Positions 14,464 to 17,609 of a DNA stretch of 17,609 nucleotides are shown here, piece by piece. A model generated the notes under the pieces. It did no database searches. It had not been told where the DNA came from and saw nothing but the letters and a program-made list of their open reading frames with translations. The stretch covers positions 1-17,609 of the forward strand of contig CAYGBW010000106.1 in NCBI GenBank assembly GCA_964348185.1. The letters are read 5' to 3'. How positions within the stretch are numbered: the stretch's first letter is position 1; every line of letters starts with the position of its first letter. The position numbers and the translations under genes were made by a program. The DNA is from CAYGBW01 sp964348185. GTDB taxonomy: Bacteria > Desulfobacterota > BSN033 > WVXP01.

Positions 14464-15459
14464 CTACGGTGCTCTCAATCCGGCCCCTTCGGGGCACAGC
14501 CGCACATGCCAGGCAAGGAGCTTCCAGGTAATGGCGAGTTTTTGACGGGCCTTTCTGTGTTGAAAAAAGGTAAAGAGACAGAGAAAACCCTGCATGAAGA
14601 GGCTCACAATCAACTTCATAAACAGAATGCCCCCGAGGGCTCCCGCCTGAAAGCTGCCCCGGATCTTTCTAAAAAACCGATATCTGGACCGATAATACTC
14701 CACCTTCGCCTGGGCCTTGACCTGGCGGGCTGTCCCGCCCTGTAGGTGCACAGCCCGGGCCTGAGGAACCAGATAGACCTTCCATCCTCTCTCCCTCATC
14801 CGAAAGCACCAGTCCGTCTCTTCCAGAAACAGAAAATAGTCCTCATCCATGGGCCCCACCTCATCGACCGCCTCCTTCCGCACCATCATGCATGCCCCGA
14901 TAACCGATTCCACCTGTACGGGCTCGGAAAAAGGGAGCCCCTTGCCTGGAAACCACTTGGGAAAGAGCAGCCTCAAAAGGCTTTTGTTGAGTCCCTCGGA
15001 AAACAGGGTTGGAAAGTTGTCAAAAGAGTTTTGCTTTGTCCCATCCGAGTTGAGGAGCTGAGCCCCGCCAATGCCCGCCTCCGGGGTATCTCGCATGAAT
15101 TTCAGGAGCGCAGCCACCGTATCCTCTTGGAGGATCACGTCGGTGTTGAGAAGGAGGATGTTTTCCCCCTTTGCCCGACCTAGGGCCTCGTTGTTGGCCT
15201 TGGCAAATCCAATGTTCTTCGGTTTCTCAAGGAGAATGACTTGGGGGAAGGCCGTCCGTATGGCTTCCACACTGCCATCACTCGACCCATTGTCCACGAC
15301 AAGGACCTCCATCGAGGGAGCCCCCTTTGTTGCATAAAGGGATCGGAGAGACTCCAACACCAATTCCCGAGTGTTCCAGTTCACGAGGATGACCGAAACA
15401 TCCCTGGCTCCCCGGGGGGGATCGCCGCGCGACCCAATCTGCCTATTCGAATTCTTCAA
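14464..15459 (-). CDS. Family 2 glycosyltransferase, rhamnosyltransferase-like
   Basis: A 331-aa GT-A glycosyltransferase. VSVILVNWNTRELV is followed by VVDNGSSDGS and then LLNTDV, the DxD-equivalent of this subgroup. Downstream are ACMMVRKEAVDEVGPMDEDYFLFLEETDW, read here as separate motifs (the acceptor/catalytic ED pair lies in EETDW), and a membrane-associated hydrophobic stretch near residues 270-295. The pattern matches the WcaA/RfbN-like group that adds rhamnose or related sugars to O-antigen or core; the actual donor is unknown. The start is a TTG at 15459 overlapping the kinase gene's end by 17 bases, with AAGGAG six bases upstream, a strong case for translational coupling. Confidence 0.88.
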   Translation of the reverse strand: MKNSNRQIGSRGDPPRGARDVSVILVNWNTRELVLESLRSLYATKGAPSMEVLVVDNGSSDGSVEAIRTAFPQVILLEKPKNIGFAKANNEALGRAKGENILLLNTDVILQEDTVAALLKFMRDTPEAGIGGAQLLNSDGTKQNSFDNFPTLFSEGLNKSLLRLLFPKWFPGKGLPFSEPVQVESVIGACMMVRKEAVDEVGPMDEDYFLFLEETDWCFRMRERGWKVYLVPQARAVHLQGGTARQVKAQAKVEYYRSRYRFFRKIRGSFQAGALGGILFMKLIVSLFMQGFLCLFTFFQHRKARQKLAITWKLLAWHVRLCPEGAGLRAP

Positions 15460-17119
15460 TCACGTCTCCTTGAGAAGAAACGTAGACAATTCCCCGCCTC
15501 CGACTCTCTTCGAGTACTCTTCTGATCAAGAGCCTCTCATCAATGCAAACCGGATTTGCCTCGAAATATCCCCTCAGAAATCTGATACGATCTCCGTAGG
15601 TAAAGAACCGGGGAACGGAGCAATTAATCTGGACCAAGTTCTTGAGGATTCTTTTGATGCCGATTCGGGTCCCCTGGGCCACATCTTCGAGGTCGATCAG
15701 GCTGAATTCCCACTCCTGGGGTTTCTCCCGGACGAGAATATTGCAGGTCTTGAGATCCCGGTGATAAATCCCTGCTCGATGGAGCGATCCGACCCAACCG
15801 GCGAACTGTGTGATAAACCCTCTCAGACCCTGCCGGGGATGGCTTTCGAACCTTCGGATCAGATATCGGTCCATTTCCATGTTATCAGCAACGGATTCAG
15901 TGACAAAGAACGCCTGCTGCAGAAGCCCCGCCCTCCGTTTCTCGGCATAGGCCAGCGGTTTTGAAGGGCAGATGCCCCGGTTGAACAGGACATTCCCTGC
16001 CACCCAGGAGACCTTTCCCTTTGGCCGTCGAAATACGTTTCTGACTCGATCGAGAATCGGATCATACCGATACTCCTTAACGCAGACCCTGCAGCCATTG
16101 GCGCCGGCATGGGTGACCATGGAAACCACGGTTTTCGGCGAGTACTTCAACAGCCTTTCGGGCCTGGAAAGGACCATCTCTCTGTGGTCCTTTAAAATTG
16201 CCAATACGTCGTCTTCCCCCATCTCCCTGCGCCGAAAGATCCTCAGGCCAGCCCTCCTCTCGATGGTAAACTGGCCGCTCTCCTTAAGACACCTTTTGGC
16301 CCGGCTTTTCTGCCGGCGGGTGACCATTCTTCGAACCATCCCTTCTATCCTCCTCAGGGAGCCGTCTAGGCTTCTGCTGAAGGGCGCCTGTCCTCGGCCG
16401 TAGGCAAGCAAAAATAACGCTTTCGCCTCGCGGTCAAGCATGAAGTCCAGGGAATTGAAGATCTGCGCGATGTTCCACAAGCGCTTTGCCCGGGACACCC
16501 GGAGATGTTTTCCTGCCTGATGAAGATCGACGAGATAAAGAGAAAGGTCTCCGTCATCCGTTACGAGGAAATTCCCTGCATGAAGGTCCCTGGGGAAAAG
16601 GCCGCCGTCATGAACCTCCCGGGTCGTCTTGGCAAGAAGCCTGAGAATCTGCTTTTTTCGCTCTGCCTGGTTCGCCTTGTGGAGTCGACCTTCGCAGAAA
16701 TCGAGAAGGTCCCTGGCGTGGCCGAGGGCTTCGGCAACGAAGAAACTCTCCACGAGAACACCGCGCTTTCGGCGCTCCAGTGCACCCACAGCCCTCGGCG
16801 TCAGGATCCCCTGTTGCAACAGGAACTGGGAAATACGCCATTCCTTCATGGCACGTGAGGAGACGATCAGGTACTTGTATCTCTGCCACCTGCCAACGAT
16901 CCGAAAGCGTTTGATAAAGAGGACCTTTTCCCCCTCGACAGGGACCGTCGCAGCCCATCGAACTCTGGAATCCTTGAGAACCCGTCCTCCACGGACCGCC
17001 ATCTGACCATCCAGATCCTCGAAAAACCTGGCTGTCAAAACCGGTCTCATTCCCGGATGAATAAAACCACGGAGATTTTCCTCTTTGACGCGAGTCCACT
17101 GGGATCTTTTGCTGTCCAT
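15443..17119 (-). CDS. Tandem LPS-core-type kinase, two kinase domains
   Basis: A 558-aa protein holding two kinase-like domains of the Kdo/heptose kinase (KdkA/WaaP/InaA) type. Domain 1 spans about 45-270, with FIKRF (K70), PRDLHAGN (D178) and VDLH (D198). Domain 2 spans about 330-530, with CVKEY (K348), HRDLKTCN (D455) and IDLED (D476). Both keep the nucleotide-binding Lys, catalytic Asp and metal Asp, so both could be active. Single-domain relatives are about 230-290 aa, so this is a duplication or fusion. Such enzymes phosphorylate inner-core sugars of LPS at the cytoplasmic membrane face; the target here is inferred. ATG at 17119 is chosen; GTG at 17125 is possible. Neither has a clear ribosome binding site. 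A glycosyltransferase gene overlaps its 3' end. Confidence 0.85.
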   Translation of the reverse strand: MDSKRSQWTRVKEENLRGFIHPGMRPVLTARFFEDLDGQMAVRGGRVLKDSRVRWAATVPVEGEKVLFIKRFRIVGRWQRYKYLIVSSRAMKEWRISQFLLQQGILTPRAVGALERRKRGVLVESFFVAEALGHARDLLDFCEGRLHKANQAERKKQILRLLAKTTREVHDGGLFPRDLHAGNFLVTDDGDLSLYLVDLHQAGKHLRVSRAKRLWNIAQIFNSLDFMLDREAKALFLLAYGRGQAPFSRSLDGSLRRIEGMVRRMVTRRQKSRAKRCLKESGQFTIERRAGLRIFRRREMGEDDVLAILKDHREMVLSRPERLLKYSPKTVVSMVTHAGANGCRVCVKEYRYDPILDRVRNVFRRPKGKVSWVAGNVLFNRGICPSKPLAYAEKRRAGLLQQAFFVTESVADNMEMDRYLIRRFESHPRQGLRGFITQFAGWVGSLHRAGIYHRDLKTCNILVREKPQEWEFSLIDLEDVAQGTRIGIKRILKNLVQINCSVPRFFTYGDRIRFLRGYFEANPVCIDERLLIRRVLEESRRRGIVYVSSQGDVIEEFE

Positions 17120-17137
17120 GGTCACATTTCAACAACG

Positions 17138-17195
17138 GCAAAAACCGTCCGTCTCTGATTCAGACGGATCGGTTCCAATCCATTCCAAGAGACGG
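17138..17195 (-). promoter_or_regulatory. Attenuator-like leader with two competing hairpins
   Basis: On the minus strand AGAGACGG (17156-17149) can pair with CCGTCTCT (17195-17188, 8 bp) or, over six bases, with the nearer CCGTCT (17167-17162). The two are mutually exclusive. Four bases after the shared arm comes TTTTT (17144-17140), as in a weak intrinsic terminator. The kinase start lies about 20 bases further on. Pairing is seen in the sequence; a regulatory role is inferred. Confidence 0.35.
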
Positions 17196-17428
17196 AGTGT
17201 TTTCCCACCGTGGCCCCAGGGCAGATGCAGCGATTCATCGCTTCTAGGCCTCAGAGGCTGAGCAACGGGATCCTTCCCCTTAACCTTCCCAGACCTCTGG
17301 AAATCCGCATTCAGCACAACACCGATGCTGGCATCTGAGATGGATTTCATGTCGCACACGTCACAGACAATATCGAAGGTATGGCAAAGTCAGTTGAGAT
17401 TTAAGGTAGCGGCTCCCAGAGTGATTTG
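17196..17428. other. Leader/intergenic region of kinase operon
   Basis: This lies between the 81-bp element and the hairpins. A 76-residue minus-strand frame (17129-17359) covers most of it. It has no ribosome binding site and no recognisable family, so I treat it as untranslated leader. Confidence 0.35.
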
Positions 17429-17509
17429 TGATTCTAGCCTGTCAAAAACCATTCAGAAAGGACCAGCCGTTAGCGAAAAGGCTAATACAGGTAGGAGAGG
17501 ATGTCAAGG
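17429..17509 (-). promoter_or_regulatory. 81-bp conserved leader element, copy 2 (upstream of kinase operon)
   Basis: This is the minus-strand counterpart of 9044-9124: same length, no gaps, about 61 of 81 positions identical. It carries TTGACA near its start, GTATTAGCCT, GAATGGTT and a second TTGACA. It points toward the kinase gene about 310 bases downstream, as copy 1 points toward rdhA. Confidence 0.5.
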
Positions 17510-17609
17510 CGAGGAGGGACAACTGTCAAGGAATTGATGGGTCTAAGTTGGATGGGTCTTGACAAAGCAATGAGGGTCCAGTTGGTTCAGGCGCTTGTCC
17601 CTTTAGGGC
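17510..17609. other. Window end, no gene recognised
   Basis: The last 100 bases hold a plus-strand TTGACA (near 17560) that might belong to a promoter for a gene beyond the window. No coding region was supported. Confidence 0.3.

Noticed and set aside
17129..17359. 76-aa minus-strand ORF before the kinase gene
   Set aside because: Overlaps the hairpin region, lacks a ribosome binding site and resembles no family; a leader peptide remains possible but unsupported.
1..17609. CRISPR array, tRNA or rRNA genes
   Set aside because: No regularly spaced short repeats, cloverleaf-like segments or rRNA-like sequence were recognised by reading both strands.

Overview
The window looks like an accessory chromosomal region of a Gram-negative bacterium. 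Evidence is a lipoprotein signal, LPS-core-type kinases and nucleotide-sugar genes for surface polysaccharide. A corrinoid/iron-sulfur reductive dehalogenase points to an anaerobe. The repeat-rich intergenic DNA and gene mix fit Desulfobacterota (deltaproteobacteria) best; that assignment is inference, as no rRNA or taxonomic marker is present. I found no tRNA, rRNA or CRISPR array.

Layout. 1-448: right part of a MITE-like repeat (copy A), then a promoter. 449-637 (+): small zinc-ribbon protein. 634-2848 (-): an exported calcineurin-like phosphoesterase lipoprotein, a 102-aa protein with a lipoyl-like look, and a doubtful 65-aa ORF. 2936-3035: dispersed repeat. 3041-3347 (-): 307-bp copy of the 3' end of an M20 peptidase gene, fused to a radical SAM gene remnant (3348-3660). 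3678-6433 (-): rfbG, rfbF and a WaaE-like glycosyltransferase behind a near-consensus promoter (6535-6563). 6704-7314 (-): insertion-sequence fossil. 7693-8874 (-): intact YgeY-like M20 hydrolase. 9373-10566 (+): reductive dehalogenase with no Tat signal and no rdhB beside it. 10947-13869 (-): an AP-superfamily phosphodiesterase and a dehydrogenase/acyltransferase/zinc-ribbon fusion. 14084-14304: complete MITE copy B. 14464-17119 (-): a tandem-kinase protein and a GT2 glycosyltransferase, with an attenuator-like leader upstream.

Working together. Nearly all minus-strand genes between 3678 and 17119 suit cell-surface glycan assembly. RfbF and RfbG make CDP-4-keto-6-deoxyglucose. The Gfo/LbH fusion probably oxidises and N-acetylates a UDP-sugar. 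Two GT2 enzymes add sugars, the kinase protein may phosphorylate the lipid A-core, and the phosphodiesterase may trim or modify a phosphate group. The M20 hydrolase and the dehalogenase are catabolic or respiratory genes set among these.

The most unusual points are the Tat-less dehalogenase without its anchor, an 81-bp gapless element found in sense orientation upstream of two unrelated transcription units, a MITE family with bipartite terminal inverted repeats, and the 307-bp direct repeat that brackets the rfb module. I see no clearly new multi-gene system and do not claim one.
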